64,000 nt of DNA from Atrichornis clamosus (Eukaryota; Chordata; Aves; Passeriformes; Menuridae). The stretch covers positions 1 through 64,000 of the forward strand of contig WBMZ01000203.1 in NCBI GenBank assembly GCA_013400975.1, in the 5' to 3' direction. Of this stretch, positions 49,801 through 62,640 are shown in pieces. Both the position numbers and the translations under genes were made by a program. The notes under the pieces were generated by a model. It did no database searches. It worked only from the letters and a program-made list of their open reading frames with translations, and had not been told where the DNA came from. Positions within the stretch are counted from its first letter, which is position 1; every line of letters begins with the position of its first letter.

Positions 49801-51902
49801 GAAACAGCTGGATGTGAACAGAGAATCTGACTTATGACAGAGCTCCCCTGTCTCAGACTTTCTTTAAGCAGTAACAAATATAATGATGTCTGTCACCTGC
49901 ACAGAGAGTGCACTGGGATCACCTGCATTTCCTTGTGCCAATCACTGCACAACTACTGCTCAGACACCTACACGACCTTGGGTTCTCTGAAGTCTTTGGG
50001 ACAAGACTTCAGCCTTGGCCAGGCCGTGAGCATCACATTCAAAAGGAAGCATGCAAACCAACCTCATGAAAAATAGCTCCAGAGTACGGCGAGACCCCTA
50101 AATCCAGCAGAGCTAATCCTTCGACCACTGAAACAGACAAAACACCTGCATTAGAACCCTGGAATGCGGGAAGTGAGAGATCTCATGACGGTAAAACTGC
50201 AGTCTTTAAAACACCCACACTCTAAGAATCTCACACTGAACAAGTGACACCAAACCTCCCAGAGCCAACAGCCACCAGAACTGATTCTCCCCCAGCTCTG
50301 CCATGCACACTTCTGCATGAGCACTTGTCACCTATTTATTTGTTTCCTCTAAAGAATGTTCTATATGAAATCTTTTGCACTTAACTCTGTAGAAATCACA
50401 TGTATGATACTTCCTCCTTTTGAGTCACCTATTAGGTGATACATGGCATCTATGCTGAAGAAATACTTAATTCCAAGAGGACACCCAAACCTTTATAGAA
50501 TTTGAACCATTTGCCTCATTAGATGTAGAGAGACCTAAAATGCCCAAAATCACAATGGAAGACAGGAAAGAACACGTGTTACCAGGAAAAGCTAAATGCT
50601 TTATCTCTTATTGAAACTTCCTGACGTTTTACAGCCTTAATTCAGCTCCTTCAGGCTCATGGAGTTACAGCTTGCCCTGCAAGGCACATGTATGCTTTTC
50701 CATAGGATCTCTACCCTCCTGAGCACAGACGTTCCCTGGGACTGAGCAGTATGCAGAGAAAGGAGCTAAGGGAACTGGGTCCGTTTCTTCAGAGGGAAAC
50801 AGGTAGGACACTGCAGAAAGCAACAGTGCTGGAAAAACAGATTCTGGCTGCCACAAACTTCCCATCTGATGACAGCCCAGACTTTTCAAGATGTGTCCAC
50901 TTTTTCTCCTTACTATCTAGATACCTACTCTGATGCTATAAGGTGAAAGATTCAATTACACAGGAAGTGTGAGGTGCTATATACTGTGGAGCAGAGGCCT
51001 CAGATAATCAAATGCATTTGTACTTTTGACCTTTATTACTCTGAGCTACTCTTTTCCACCCCAAAAACTGCAACCAATTTTACCTGCACAATAACTGGAT
51101 ACTATTTGCCCAAAAGGCTGCCTTTAAAATAAATTTAGATTCCTAAGGGGCGCAGATGCTACAAAGCCAAATGTCACTGAGAAGCCCCGATTGCACTGTA
51201 CCTCACTCAGCCTTCAGAAGAGAATTTGAATGGTTGGTAACAACGCGTGGGGCCACGAACTGACCAAGGGAAATGACAGTTAGTAGCCGTGCACAAACCA
51301 TGCATTCTCACCACGGCACGGTGCCTGTGCAGGTACAGCAAAACGGAACGGGCTCGGTCGAGGCTGCTGGAGCCACCTGCTCTGTGCGAGGTGTGTCACG
51401 CGCCCGTCTGAGTACATGTGTGACACCACCAGTGCCCCCGACCAGCTGTGAACCGCGACCTTCTGCTTCCAGCCACGCGGCCCTCCCGCCTCCGGCAGCC
51501 GCCGAGCACCGACTCCCACCGGCTCCTCCCGGGTACAGCTGCCCAGGGCCCTTTCGTGCAGCTCTGGTTCGGGCCCGGGCGAGCAGTGCCGGGCCCTGCC
51601 CGGGGCGCAGCCGGGCGCTCGTCCCGCGGGGCCGCTCCCAGCCCGGCGCCCAGCCGGGGTCAGGTCCTGACTGCCCGGTTCGGGGGGATCCCGCCGCCCC
51701 GACCCCTCTGCGCTACCCCCGAGGGGCTCGGCCCGGCCAGCGGCGCCCCGGTCTGGGCTCGCCGGGCCTCACCTCGCTTCCAGGCGTTTAGCGGGGACGC
51801 CACCTCGACCCGCTCGGCGATGAAGGCGGCGAGGCTGGAGCGGTAGAGCGCGGCGCGCACCGTCACGGCCGCCAGCACCACCAGCACCAAGGGGGCCGCC
51901 AT
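31806..51902 (-). CDS. PIGU: PIGU, GPI transamidase subunit, complete
   Basis: PIGU is a multi-pass ER membrane subunit of the GPI transamidase, which replaces the C-terminal signal of precursor proteins with a GPI anchor. Twelve minus-strand coding exons: 51773-51902, 50063-50127, 48730-48789, 47372-47434, 45953-46062, 44247-44347, 42289-42386, 40271-40425, 39611-39754, 38684-38808, 36737-36879, 31806-31919. They sum to 1308 bases, or 435 residues plus stop, the human length. Recognisable segments: start [20 protein letters not shown] (signal-anchor-like), [92 protein letters not shown] and terminal [10 protein letters not shown]. All introns are GT-AG; the donor after exon 2 (GAG|GTTGGT) is weak. 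The last intron (4.8 kb) is swollen by CR1 copies. Confidence 0.97.
32199..33490 (-). mobile_element. CR1 LINE fragment, antisense (about 1.3 kb)
   Basis: Starts with the reverse-complemented 3' end ('agaatcatagaatcaggtca', 'ttggaaaagacctctgagat') and extends into ORF2, with a minus-strand [16 protein letters not shown] segment near 32985. It is sense relative to PIGU, in its last intron, and the ORF is broken. Confidence 0.9.
33567..33946 (-). mobile_element. CR1 LINE 3' fragment
   Basis: 'tcatagaatcccagaatggt' marks its 3' end on the plus strand, and the copy continues to 'tttccaggctgagcagc'. It starts less than 100 bases from the neighbouring CR1 at 32199-33490, in the same orientation, and belongs to a different 3'-end subtype. 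Confidence 0.9.
34450..34985 (-). mobile_element. CR1 LINE 3' fragment
   Basis: 'tcatagaatcacggaatcat' plus 'aaggttggaaaagacttcca' mark the 3' end. It runs to about 'tttccagccactctgccccc'. This is the third same-orientation CR1 copy in the last PIGU intron. Confidence 0.9.
39905..39956. repeat. perfect 17-bp inverted repeat with 18-base loop
   Basis: GGTTTAAATCCTGCTGG (39905-39921) and its exact reverse complement (39940-39956) flank an 18-base loop. It lies in the short PIGU intron 8, about 150 bases upstream of the exon 9 acceptor, and could fold in the pre-mRNA. Confidence 0.9.
48061..48283 (+). mobile_element. short LTR-like element in a PIGU intron
   Basis: The segment starts TGT and ends ACA. 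It contains a CCAAT motif (ccaatgacctta), an A/T-rich stretch with AATAAA (tataataaagaggtcag), then a GT-rich tail (ctgtgtcgttggtg) and a GCTAGCGACA end. This order is that of a retroviral U3-R-U5. Flanks GTAC and ATAC resemble but do not prove a target duplication. It lies antisense in PIGU intron 3, about 450 bases from exon 3. No retroviral genes adjoin it. Confidence 0.5.
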
Positions 51903-52180
51903 CCCGGCGCGCCCTCCGCCGCTGCCGCCGGCTGTAGTTCCCGGGCGGCGCCGAGGAACGCGCCGCCAATACACCGGCCCGCCCGGGCAGACTACATGTT
52001 CCAACAGCCCCCGCGTCACCTCCCGGCACAGCTCGGGGCTACGGCGGCCGCGGGAGGGACCAAGTTAGTGGGAGCGCGAAGGCCGCCGCCGCCGGGAGCA
52101 GCTGGGCGGGTGTACCGCACCCTGTTCTCCGAGCTGCCCCGTCCCGGTCAGCCTCGCTCAGGCCGCCACACGGGACTTCC
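51450..52180. promoter_or_regulatory. PIGU: CpG island and PIGU promoter
   Basis: Dense CpG sequence covers PIGU exon 1 and both flanks, in contrast to the A/T-rich introns. An inverted CCAAT box lies at 51966-51970, about 65 bases upstream of the PIGU ATG. The open frames on both strands are products of the base composition. Whether transcription also starts rightward is not visible. Confidence 0.75.
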
Positions 52181-55100
52181 TCAGCCGCAGCACAGGGATG
52201 GGTCTGTCCTTGAGTGCCTTCGCGCTCCTCGCGGGCCGTCCCTCCCGCCTGGGGATCCGAGGTGCCTCCGAATGGCAGCTCTGCCCAGCTGGGGCAGGGC
52301 CTGGCGGGCCGGGTCCTGCTCGGACGAGGAGCGTCAGTGGCTTCTGAACTGGTTGGAAATCCCCTCAAACAGTTCTTATTTCGCAAGGTATTTCACAGCC
52401 CCCGTGGTGTTTGCCCGTGCGTAGCTGCTGTGGCTGTGGTCAGAGCCACGGCTGCTGTGAGGGCACTGCGTGCTCGTGGCCGTGTGTGGCTTCAGAAGGC
52501 TCGTGGCGGATTGAGATTCTCAGTCTATGTGGCTTCAACAGCTCCAGAGCTTAAGAGCTCTAGAGAGACTTTCACTCACTACCTTCCCAGCATGGACTTT
52601 CCTGCTGTTCTCCGACAAGTGTTCCTCCATCCCCATCCTTGGGTATGTGCACAGCCCATTTGCACAATCTCACACAAAAATAGCCTTTACAACACTTTAT
52701 CTGAATGGAGACAAGTGGAAGGAAAACATGATAATCTCGTAAAAAATTGAGGGACAGTGAAAACACATTTCAATTTTTCACATAATTAAAAATAGGATTT
52801 GCTGAGTGTACTGCAGTTGCCATTGAAAAGAGCTGGATAATGCCCAAGTCACAACATTTACATTGCATTTATGCAGCTTCAGAGCTGTAGAGTTGCACCC
52901 CCCTGCTGAAATGAAGAAAGAATACATGTGGGAAATGGTCCCTAAAGGCCCAGGTGACCCACCACACACTGTCCTGAGGACTGGAGAGATGGGTTGGTTT
53001 AGGTGGTCAGTCACATACACTTTCTAGACCATGGCTGCTTAGGACATGAATCCCTTCATGCTACAAAACCAGCTTCAGATGGTCCCAGGAGTGTTTCCTA
53101 CAGTGCTTACTCCCTCACCAAGGTTCAGCTGCTGCCTTTACAGGGCTTCCCTCAAGTGTGGTCCCATCTGTAGCCACAGGACAACAAATCTGGTCCTGAA
53201 GCCGTAAAGAGAGCTTTGGTGCTCAGTTTGTCGTGTGGCAGCTGCTCTGCTCTCAGGCTCTCTCTGGCACAAAGGCAGAGGTTGTGATGGTAAAGCTGCT
53301 CTGTGAGCATGGCTCTGGCTGGCCCTGGGACTTGATGGCCCCAGGACTGACCAGGCCTGGCACATCCTCTGATAAATCAGGATGAATTAATTCAAGTTAA
53401 TTTATTTGTGCAGGCATCTGTAAATAGGAAGGCAGAAATACTGATTCTTTTTTTTTGCAGCTGTTTACAATGGTCTCTTGAGTTTTCTGATCAGAAATGC
53501 TTTTTTTCCTGCACTGGTTCTCTCCAAATGACAGTTCTGATCTGAAGTACTTGACAGCCATTGCCTGTGAGTGCTGCTTTGCTGAGTGACTGTCACACAG
53601 TTGTGCGGTTAAAGCTGCACTGCTCCGGGATGCTGATGTTGCCAGTCTGAGCTGTGCCATGTGCTTTCCAGCACCATCAGATGCAGCCCTGGGAAGATTA
53701 AGATAATCTCCAAGGGGAGCAGGAATCAGATGTGGAGTCATGCCACTACAGTTGTTCTGTGTTTAATTGGTGTGCAAAGCCAACTAAAAAGAAAGGTCAA
53801 AGAACAATTCATGACAAATGCAGGAATTCTTTCTGGAGCATAAGTTTGCACCAGTGTTTCTCCAGGAGGAGTTCCCGGGGCTGGCAATGAAGGAAAGTTC
53901 CTGAGCTAATTCACACATTCAGCCCCCTCAAAGCATCAAATATGTAAGGTAAATACTGGAGGGTTGAGTATCAGTTGGTGTGTGATGGACACTAATTTGG
54001 GGAGTTGGAGCTGCCTTTAAGGAGTTGCAGTAAACACACACAGTACTGTGGTGCTGCCTTTTGTCTGACAGTCACTTTCAGCCAAATGAGACAGAGGAGC
54101 AGATCTTTAAAACCCTCAGGGTTCCTACAAGCTTTGTGAATATCAAGGAAAGGTTCAAGAGACCAGACTGGTGTGGGTTTTGCACAGTTTGGGATCTGGC
54201 AATGTTGCTATGCAGCTCCAAGTCAGCCACCACAGCCAGCTGCTTTCCCAGCAGCAGTGAAGGGGCAGTGAGGGATGACAGCAGAACAGAGAAGAGATCT
54301 TGGGGCTGTCAGAGACTCATGCTGAGCTGAATGGAGACTTCCAGGAAGGGCCTGAAAGGACACAAACCAGAAAACTCTGAGAAAACTCTGGTTTGCTTGG
54401 TTAGTGCAACAATTTGGGTTTTTTTTCCACAGAGGCATAAACTTGATCTTCTGTGTCCTGGGGTTTACCCCAAACTGATGGTAGTTTTTGCAGCACTTTG
54501 GGGTTTATCTGCTATTCTTCTTTCCTGAAATTCCTTGGCTCTGCAAGTGATCTGATGGGAACATGCACAGAGGGCTTGGTGTACTGGGGCCTGGGAGCAG
54601 CTGAACCAGCTGAAGTTTGGGGATCTCCTGCCGTGGTACCACCGGCAGTGCAGCAGTGGGGCAGTCAGGTGGTTGTTGGTCTGCATAGGGAGCAGCAAAT
54701 GCAACTCTCAGGGGAACCTTCACACTGCCTGTCCTGCAGCTTCCAGCTGTTGTTGCCTAACAAAAAGGAGCAGATCTAATTGAGTCAAAAAGGCAGTGGA
54801 GAGCTGCTGCTGCTGCTGCTGGAAGATCTGTGCTTCCTTGATCGTACTGCCTACATGGGGCACCCACGTGGAGCATTCAGGGCGTGAATTCAACCTGGGG
54901 ATGTTGCATCACAGAACTTCCATAAAACACTCTGGGTAAGACTGAGCCAATTCAGGGATGATTCATCTCTGTTCCTGCAAACAGATGCTGGTTTGGGCAC
55001 TTTTTGCATGCCCTGCTGGAATTACACAATGGTGACATTTTCTGGGGTAAACAAGCCACTCCTTTTCTAGCCTCACTGTACAAAATAGGTGTTCTGATTC

Positions 55101-58100
55101 CTGAGGCAGCCTCCAGTCCTCCCTGGCAGCTCTTCCAATCTAGTGCAGTTTTTTTTTGCTTTTGGGAGACCACAGCTCTGTGTATTATTCTGAGATTTCA
55201 TCAGGGCCCTGTGCAACAACTTACATAACTCAGGGATGCTTCCTGTTCCTGTGGGATCTATCCCACCCCATCCCCAGGTCCCAGAGGGATAATTTTCACC
55301 CACCATTTATTTTGGCCAAGCTGTCGTGTTTTGTTTCCATACAGCCAAGCACTTCAAATGTAACACTGTGTTTTCTTCTGCCTTTCCCACTCAGACCTTG
55401 CACAGCAGTTGTTGCACTGCAGTCATTCCTGGTCCTCACTGGCTTCGGTTTTCCTGTGAAGTCCACATTTACATATTCTGTCTCACTATACTGGGGTCCT
55501 TTACTGATAAACACTTGAGTTGCTTTTGCCTCTTCTTTTCCAAGTGATCTTCTGCTGGAGTTTATTGGCTAGAATACCTGCCAGCTTTGGGGTTTGCCAT
55601 GAATTCATATGCCTTTAATTTGTGTGGCCTACATGAGTTCTCATTACTTCTTCTCTTCGGTGTTCATGGGTGAAAACTCCTGTTAAATTGAAGGGTATTG
55701 CTGTTTTTAGAAATTGCTGGAAGAAAGGTGCTTGCCTTTTATTTATTAACTTGGAAAACAACAGATTTTCCTCGCAGTCTGAAATAGCAGTGCTGTAGGT
55801 CCTTCCAGTCTTTCTGCTGCTGACTGACAGAAGACAGCATGAGGTTTGTGGTCTTTTATGGAGGTTAGCAGTGGTCTGGATCAAAAATGGAGCCTGAGTG
55901 ATCGGCTTTTCTTTTTTGGGTTCAGAGAAAGGAGAGAATAAACTGCACTTCAGATTTCTCTGAGTGGCTTCATGTGCCAGGAACTTCCTTTACATGAAAG
56001 ACGGATCTCTTTGTAAGGACGGAAATCAGCTTTACTCAGCCTCCAGAAAGATTGTATTTCTGCTTTGAATATTTTCCAGACTAAGTTTTAAATGGCATTG
56101 TTAAAAAAAAAATCCCCAAAGAGGAAAGCTCTCATTCCTGCCAGCTAACTTAAGCCAACTAATCAGCTAATAGAAGCTTGTCATCAACATGAGGGAGAGA
56201 TGGGCTTGTCCAGAGAGCTGAAAGCTCACTTCAGACATCTCTCCTGGCTGGGGAAGGGATGAGCTGATGACATGAGCTGAACACCGAAACTCTGGACACC
56301 TAAAGTTAGGCAAGAGGAATCAAAAGGGTCTGGTAAACAGCACTGTTCAGCTTTTGGGCATTGGCTAAACTACTCACCTTAAGATGTTGAAATCAGCATC
56401 TTTAAAAAAAAGGGCTGTCCCATCAGCTGGCATTGGCTTTGCCATCATTCTGCTCGGCTGCACCACCTGGGCGTGAGATCAGCTCCCAGTCATAACATTG
56501 TGATGGACCTGGCACCCTTCTGCTGGTCAAAATCCCCTGCTGGGTGTCAGTGATGGTTGTTCATATCAGATTTGTGAAGGTTTATGGTTTGGTTGTTGAT
56601 TTCACCCTCACCCTGGTATCTGCCTGACAGAGTGATCTGCTTTGCACCCTTCTTGGCAATGCTGAGGAAAGACCAGAGGATAAATATGGTCTTGCAGACC
56701 AGTGGTCTTTTTTAATATGATGAGAAGCACTTCAGGTGAGTTGAGTTCATAGGTCCCTGGTTTAACAGGTCAGTATTTCAGCAGGGATTTATTTTTTCCA
56801 CAGGATTGCTCAGTTGGAGGGTTTGAGATCAGTCTTGGATGCCCACTGACTGAGCAGCCAAGAGTACAGTCTGTAACAACCTGCACTGTGATCTGCTACA
56901 TGGACTGTGCTTTTCAGGACCACACACCCATGTGCAGACACTCCTCTGCTGTGGCAGTGTGTCCACCAGCTGGGCTGGAGGGCAGGAGAAGAAGAAAGGA
57001 GGGATGGAGGGAACATATGGGATGTGTGCAGTGCCAAGCTAAGAGTACAGATTTCCAAATCAACATGATTTTCTTCATTTGTGAGGGACTTGGTGAAAGA
57101 ATTGAAGCCTACAGGGTGTGATGGGTGGAAAAGCAATTGTTAAAACTAGATGTGCTTTTTCCTTTGCCTTGTTCACTCAAGATGAGGAATGGGAACAGGC
57201 AGCTTAGGGAACTTGAAGAACACACTGTGCATCTGGGAGCTTGTCAGTTTTTCCCCGTCAAAACCTGCAAACCAGCCCTTGCCAAGGTTGCTCCCCTCCA
57301 CCTTCCTCTGTATTTCTGTTCCCTTCTCACATGATCATTTTCAGGTGCATTGCAAGTTGCAGGAGCAGGGTCATTTTCCCTGCCAGACCAGAGCCATGGT
57401 ATGTAGTTCACCTTTTCCATCTGCAGTAATATGGAGCACAAACATGTCCACTGCAGTGGGGAATCACAGGTAGGGTGGTGGTTGCTGCTGGCAGCAATTT
57501 GGATGAATTATTTGTAATTGTTCTGTCTTCTTTCAGCTTTGGGAACAGTCCAACCAGAAGAAGATTATTAAGTGTGGCGAAAGAGAATGCAAGTGTCTCA
57601 AGTTTGGCTGTTTACTATGGGTTGTCTGCAACACTCACCAGTGAGGCTGGTGTCTTGTGCCAATGACACTGGAGCTCTGCCTTCCTAGAGCAGTGTTTCC
57701 ATGGGAATCTGCCTGAGAAGCAGGCACTTGAGCAGTGCCCTGTCCCAGAGCAGGGTCAGTGTGTGCCCCCTTGCTGCCTGTGCTGGAGTGAGTCCAGAGC
57801 GGCTGTTTTCCTGCTCCTGGACTGTGTGTCTGGAGCCGCGTCACATCTGCTGCTCTGTGCAGAGCCACCCGAGGCTGTGAGCAGTAGGGATCTGCTGAAG
57901 ATACAGTCTGTATGACTGCTGCTCCAGAGGTTGTGTGATGGGGAAGTACAGACACTCAAACAGTTACATTTGCACAGAAATTTCAGGAAACCAAGGTTTG
58001 CTTTTAAACAACTGGTGTAAAAGTGCTGACCCCACCAACCTCCCCTCTTTGGTCTCCTTCAGCTAGGAAAGATCTCACCCTGCAGGGGCCCATTTTGCAT

Positions 58101-61100
58101 AGTACCTCTCAAATCCTTCATTTAACCTCAGCCTCACTCCTGAAGCCTGGAGGGAGGGAACTGGCAAACCAGAGCTCCTAAACCAGCACTGCTCCTAAAG
58201 CACCCCTGAACCCGGTGCTTCAGGAAAAAAGATGGATAATTCCCTAGTGGGGAATTTCAGTGGGCAAAGGTATCACATTATCATGGCATTCACACTGTCC
58301 AGGCTGGTTAGGGGGAAACCCTGCTGTCTGACAAAAAAATTAATGAAGATGGTGTGACACTTTTCTATCTCCAGCTGCCCACCTCTTACTGATGTCAGTC
58401 CAGGTCACATACTGACCAGTCAACAGGTCAGAACCACACAACCACCTTCGGTGATTAGTCCTTCAAAGACTGAAGAGTCTCAGGCTCTGCAAATTTTCAG
58501 AGAAATTTTCAGAGAAATTAAATTTGCAGACAAAAATAAAAGCAACTTAAATGTGATCCAGTCTTGACAAAGCTGTACTTGAAACAAGGCTTTGTTAATA
58601 TGTCATTGACGTAATAACCACATGGGGCTGAGACTGACTGGAGCACTTGATATAGAGGGATTAGTGCAAACACAACTGCAAGGAGCTTGAAATCCATAGT
58701 GAATCTAGCCAAGGACAGCTCAAACCCATTCTTTCAAGGTTTAAGACAAATTCTGGCTGGAATGGCCCATTCAGAGAGGAGCAAGAAGCTGAACTGCTGC
58801 AAGATACACATCTTGTTGTCATTTAAAAAAAAAAGAATATTTAAAAAGGAATAAAAGGAGCATGACAGCTGCTGTGAATGCAGGTGACTGTGGGAGCCAG
58901 CACTGAGACTGTTGGAAAAGTGAAGCAGGGGGGCAGTGCAATCCCTGCCCGCTTTCCAGCACTGGAGCCCCTTGCTCCTGAAGCCAGGAGCACTGCAGTG
59001 ACTGAGCCTGATTAGAAAGTGATGTCTTGAGAGCTCTTTAGGGATCATAGATTTCATTATTAACTGTCACTTCAGCGTTTTCTAGGTTGCTGCTTTAGTT
59101 GTTGTATCTGGATAAGTTCTGAAACTGTTAATGCTTTCCCAGACAGCGGAATCACATATCTGGGCATGACATTGGTTACATCCTGGTGGCAGATTAATGT
59201 GGCTAATGAAACAGTAATCAAACATGTTGCTATTGATTCCCTCCCCTCTCCCTGCTAACGGCAAACACTCTTTGCTCTGCTGAATACATTCAGCACTTTG
59301 ACTCCTGCATATCTGTGATTTTAATACATCAAGGAGCCTAACAGCAATTCTGATGTGGCAGTAAAATTACAGCCAGGTGTGCAGTATTCTGGGCAATGAT
59401 TTTGCGTCTGAGTAGCCTTGTACATCTTCTAGATTCAGTAATTTATAACAAACACGTGGGCTTTGTTCTGATAGAGTAAAATACTGGCTTTCAAGACTTT
59501 TATACCAAAAGATTGGGTCAGGTCCTGTATCCTGAGGACACTGGCTGAGCATTCACAGCCAGCAGCCCCATTTCCTTCCTCCTTTTCAAGTGAGAGAAAA
59601 CCAGGCAAGTCTGTAACAGCTGGAGCAAGGAGAGACTGGAAAGGCAAAGTGGGTTATAAACAGCAGCTCTGTATATCACACTCTTGTTTCCTTGCCATGT
59701 TTTCCTCCATGGGAAGCCAGTAGGAACCAGATCTGTGAATTCTCCTTGTGTCTGCCCCATGTTCCGCAGCTGTGCACTGTGCCAGCTGAGGAGGAGCTGC
59801 TGGTGACAGCCAGACAGGGAAAGTGGGGAAAGACAAAGCACGTGCTTCCTCAGGCAGGTTTCTTCCAGCTGCCCAGCTGCTGCTGGGTTCACCTTCCCAG
59901 GAACCTCCTGTGCCCCGGTCCTGGCCTGGCTCTCGCTGACAGAACACTCTGTTGTTCTGACACACGTGGCTTGTTCCTCTTGCTTCAGCCTGTGCTGGCA
60001 GCAGGATAAGGCCATAGGATTGTATGATGGATGCTCCCTCTCCCTGTGTGGTTATGCAGGAGTGTCAGTGTGTTTTAAGAACAAAAAGCTGGTTTTTGGC
60101 TGGCAGCTGCTGAACTGTACCATGTCTTCATGTGCTGCAGGGACATGCAAGTGCAGAGTGTTGTTCTTAAACATTTCATTAGATTTGTTTTCAGGCAAGA
60201 GCCACATGCAGAGAAGCCCTATCAGCATTTCTGAGCAATGAATCCCCTCCCTGTGCCCCTTCCCTGCTCATGCATTGTTCCTGGGCTGAACTTCCCCCTC
60301 AGGGACCAGCTTGCACACCCAAGTGTCCAGTGGGGGGGTGAAAAAACAACCTGTGCCCTCCCTGCCCCCAGCCAACTGGGCCCTCAGCTGCAGAAGGGCA
60401 TTGTGCAGGGGGTGTGTGCTGGTTCTGTAGAGCACCCAAGCAGCCCTTCCCAGCCCCTCCCAGCCTTTCCCAGCTGCTGAGCATTCCCAGAGCACCAGGT
60501 CCTCCCGCAGACCTGTCCTCTCATGATCCAGCCCCAGATCACTGCCGTGAAGATACCCGAGAATTTGTCCTGCCTTTTGCCTTATTTTCCACCAGGCATG
60601 TGGAAAAAAGGCACATGATGTTGTACAGTGCTATACACTGCAGATGGCACAGAAGTTTCCTGTTGTGTGGGCTCTGGAGGTGGCTGCAGGGCCATGGGAA
60701 ATGGGTGCCAGAGCCTGTGGTTACTCGAGGGTAAAATCTTTTTGCCCTGGTGTTGTTTCAAACCACTGAAGTACAAATTTTGATTCTCTTTTCTTTGGAA
60801 GTAAAGGCAGCAGGAATACAGAACCCACCTCGTTGTGTGCAGCTTTAGTAACGGTGAACATATTTCTTGGTTTAAAGTAATGGAATTGTGAATTCATGCT
60901 ATGACAAGTTTTCTGTCCATCCCTGCTGTGTTCAATAAGGCAGCAATGCTGTCCCTAGGGGAAGCAGCCCTACCTTGGAAAGCCAGTGATAAACTGACAC
61001 TGGTGTCTGGATCAATATTTTTCCAGTTAATCCTGAGAAGGGACAGGACGGAATGGGCTAAAAGATAAGATAAAAAGATCTAAACTCAGGTGAGTGGCAA

Positions 61101-61483
61101 CCTCCTCCCCAAAACATCAACCCAACTTGTGGAAAGCTTGATCCTGGGTCCAAACCAATGCAGCAAAACCAACATCAGCCCCAGGAAGTGCAGGCTTGTG
61201 ACTTCCACCATTTGGTGACCGTGCCAGGCTGTGACAAAGGGATAGGGGCAAGGACTGGTCATCTGTGAGATGACGGTGGGATAGGCACAGGAACCCCACC
61301 TGTGAATGGGAAGGGCCCAGATGCGCCTGTGCCTCACCTGTGCTGCACAGGGAGCAAGGGCTATAGCGTCCCCCTGCCCTGGGGCCTATGGCAGCTGTGC
61401 AGAGGAGAGGACACTTCCTGCATGCAGAGAAATGCGTGCGGGGAACGGAGTTCTGTTGCAAAGAGTATTTTGTTATCCTGAGC
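52181..61483. other. gene-poor upstream region, nothing recognised
   Basis: Scanning the reading frames gave no exon I could match and no conserved-looking splice-bounded frame. Only small simple features appear, such as a (CTG)5 run near 54808 and a short tandem 'ttttcagagaaa' near 58495. Noncoding RNA or distal enhancers cannot be excluded. Confidence 0.6.
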
Positions 61484-61670
61484 GTGGTGAGGCCCTAGCA
61501 CAGATTGCCCGGAGAAGCTGTGGCTGCTCCATCCCTGGAAGTGTCCAAGGCCAGGCTGGACAGGGCTTGGAGCAACCTGGGACAGTGGAAGGTGTCCCTG
61601 CCCATGGCAGGGAGTGGAATGAGATGGGTTTTAGAGTCCAACGCAAGCCATGCTGTGAGTTTGTGATTCT
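61484..61670 (+). mobile_element. CR1 LINE 3' fragment
   Basis: 'gtgaggccctagcacagatt', 'tccctggaagtgtccaaggc' and the end 'tttgtgattct' identify a truncated CR1 3' end. Confidence 0.87.
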
Positions 61671-62407
61671 TTCTGGAAGGAGGCACTGGGGAATGCCCTT
61701 ATTAGCCAAATCTTACAACTGAAGTTAACCCAAATATCCTGTTAATGGCATTCAGTGGACACTATGGGGTCTGAGCGAGCATTTTGTACAGTTTTTGTGA
61801 CATTACAAGTATAGTCATTTTTAGCACTATTAGAGATTGCACTGACTCCCTGTTGAAACAGGCAAGAGGAAGGGTCCGTTTTCTTTCCCAAATGGAAAAC
61901 CAAAGTAGGGAGAGTTGAAAATGCTTGCCCCAAGTCAGATGTGAATGAATCTTCAGATCCTGAGCCCAACTCCACACTCCTAATCCCCTGGTTCCCTCTA
62001 CTTTGGACCTGATAATTAAAAACAAGGATCATTTTTTGGGAGAGACAAGTGGAAGATGGTCATAGAAAAGGAAAGGCCATCAAGTAAAACAGGGTGACTG
62101 AGTCATGCCTATTACTAGAAAATGAGAGTCCTGAGCCCTGGCAGCAGTTCTTGGTGCATCCAGCATGGAGGAACCCATAGCTTGCAGTGGTCTGGCCTGG
62201 AGAAAGAGGAGAAATGTGTGGACTGCAGGGACAGGAAAGGTACTCCCTGCACAGTGCTACTACCCCCTCCTGCACCCCAGTGTTTCAGCTGTGTCAGCTC
62301 CACACAGCACAGCTTTCCCTACCAGTGTGAAGTGGGAGGATGTGTCCAGAGCACAGGGTGTCTTGAACCCTGCACGAAAAATACACCAGGGTGTTCAGGG
62401 TGTCCAA

Positions 62408-62640
62408 CACAGAATCAGGGAATCATTAAGGTTGGAAAAGACTTCTAAGATTAACAGTCCAACTCTCTAACAGTCCAACTGTTAACCCAGGTCCACCACT
62501 AAACTGTGTCTCTCAGTGCCATATATACATGGTTTTTTAACACTTCTGGGGATAGTGACTTCACCACTGCCGGGAAGCCTGTTCCAATTCCTGACCATCC
62601 TTTCCATGGAGAAATTTTTCCTAATATCCAATGTAAACAT
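62408..62640 (-). mobile_element. CR1 LINE 3' fragment, antisense
   Basis: 'acagaatcagggaatcatta' and 'ggttggaaaagacttctaag' mark a reverse-complemented CR1 3' end, with a short internal duplication of 'aacagtccaact'. It continues to 'tttcctaatatccaatgtaa'. Confidence 0.87.
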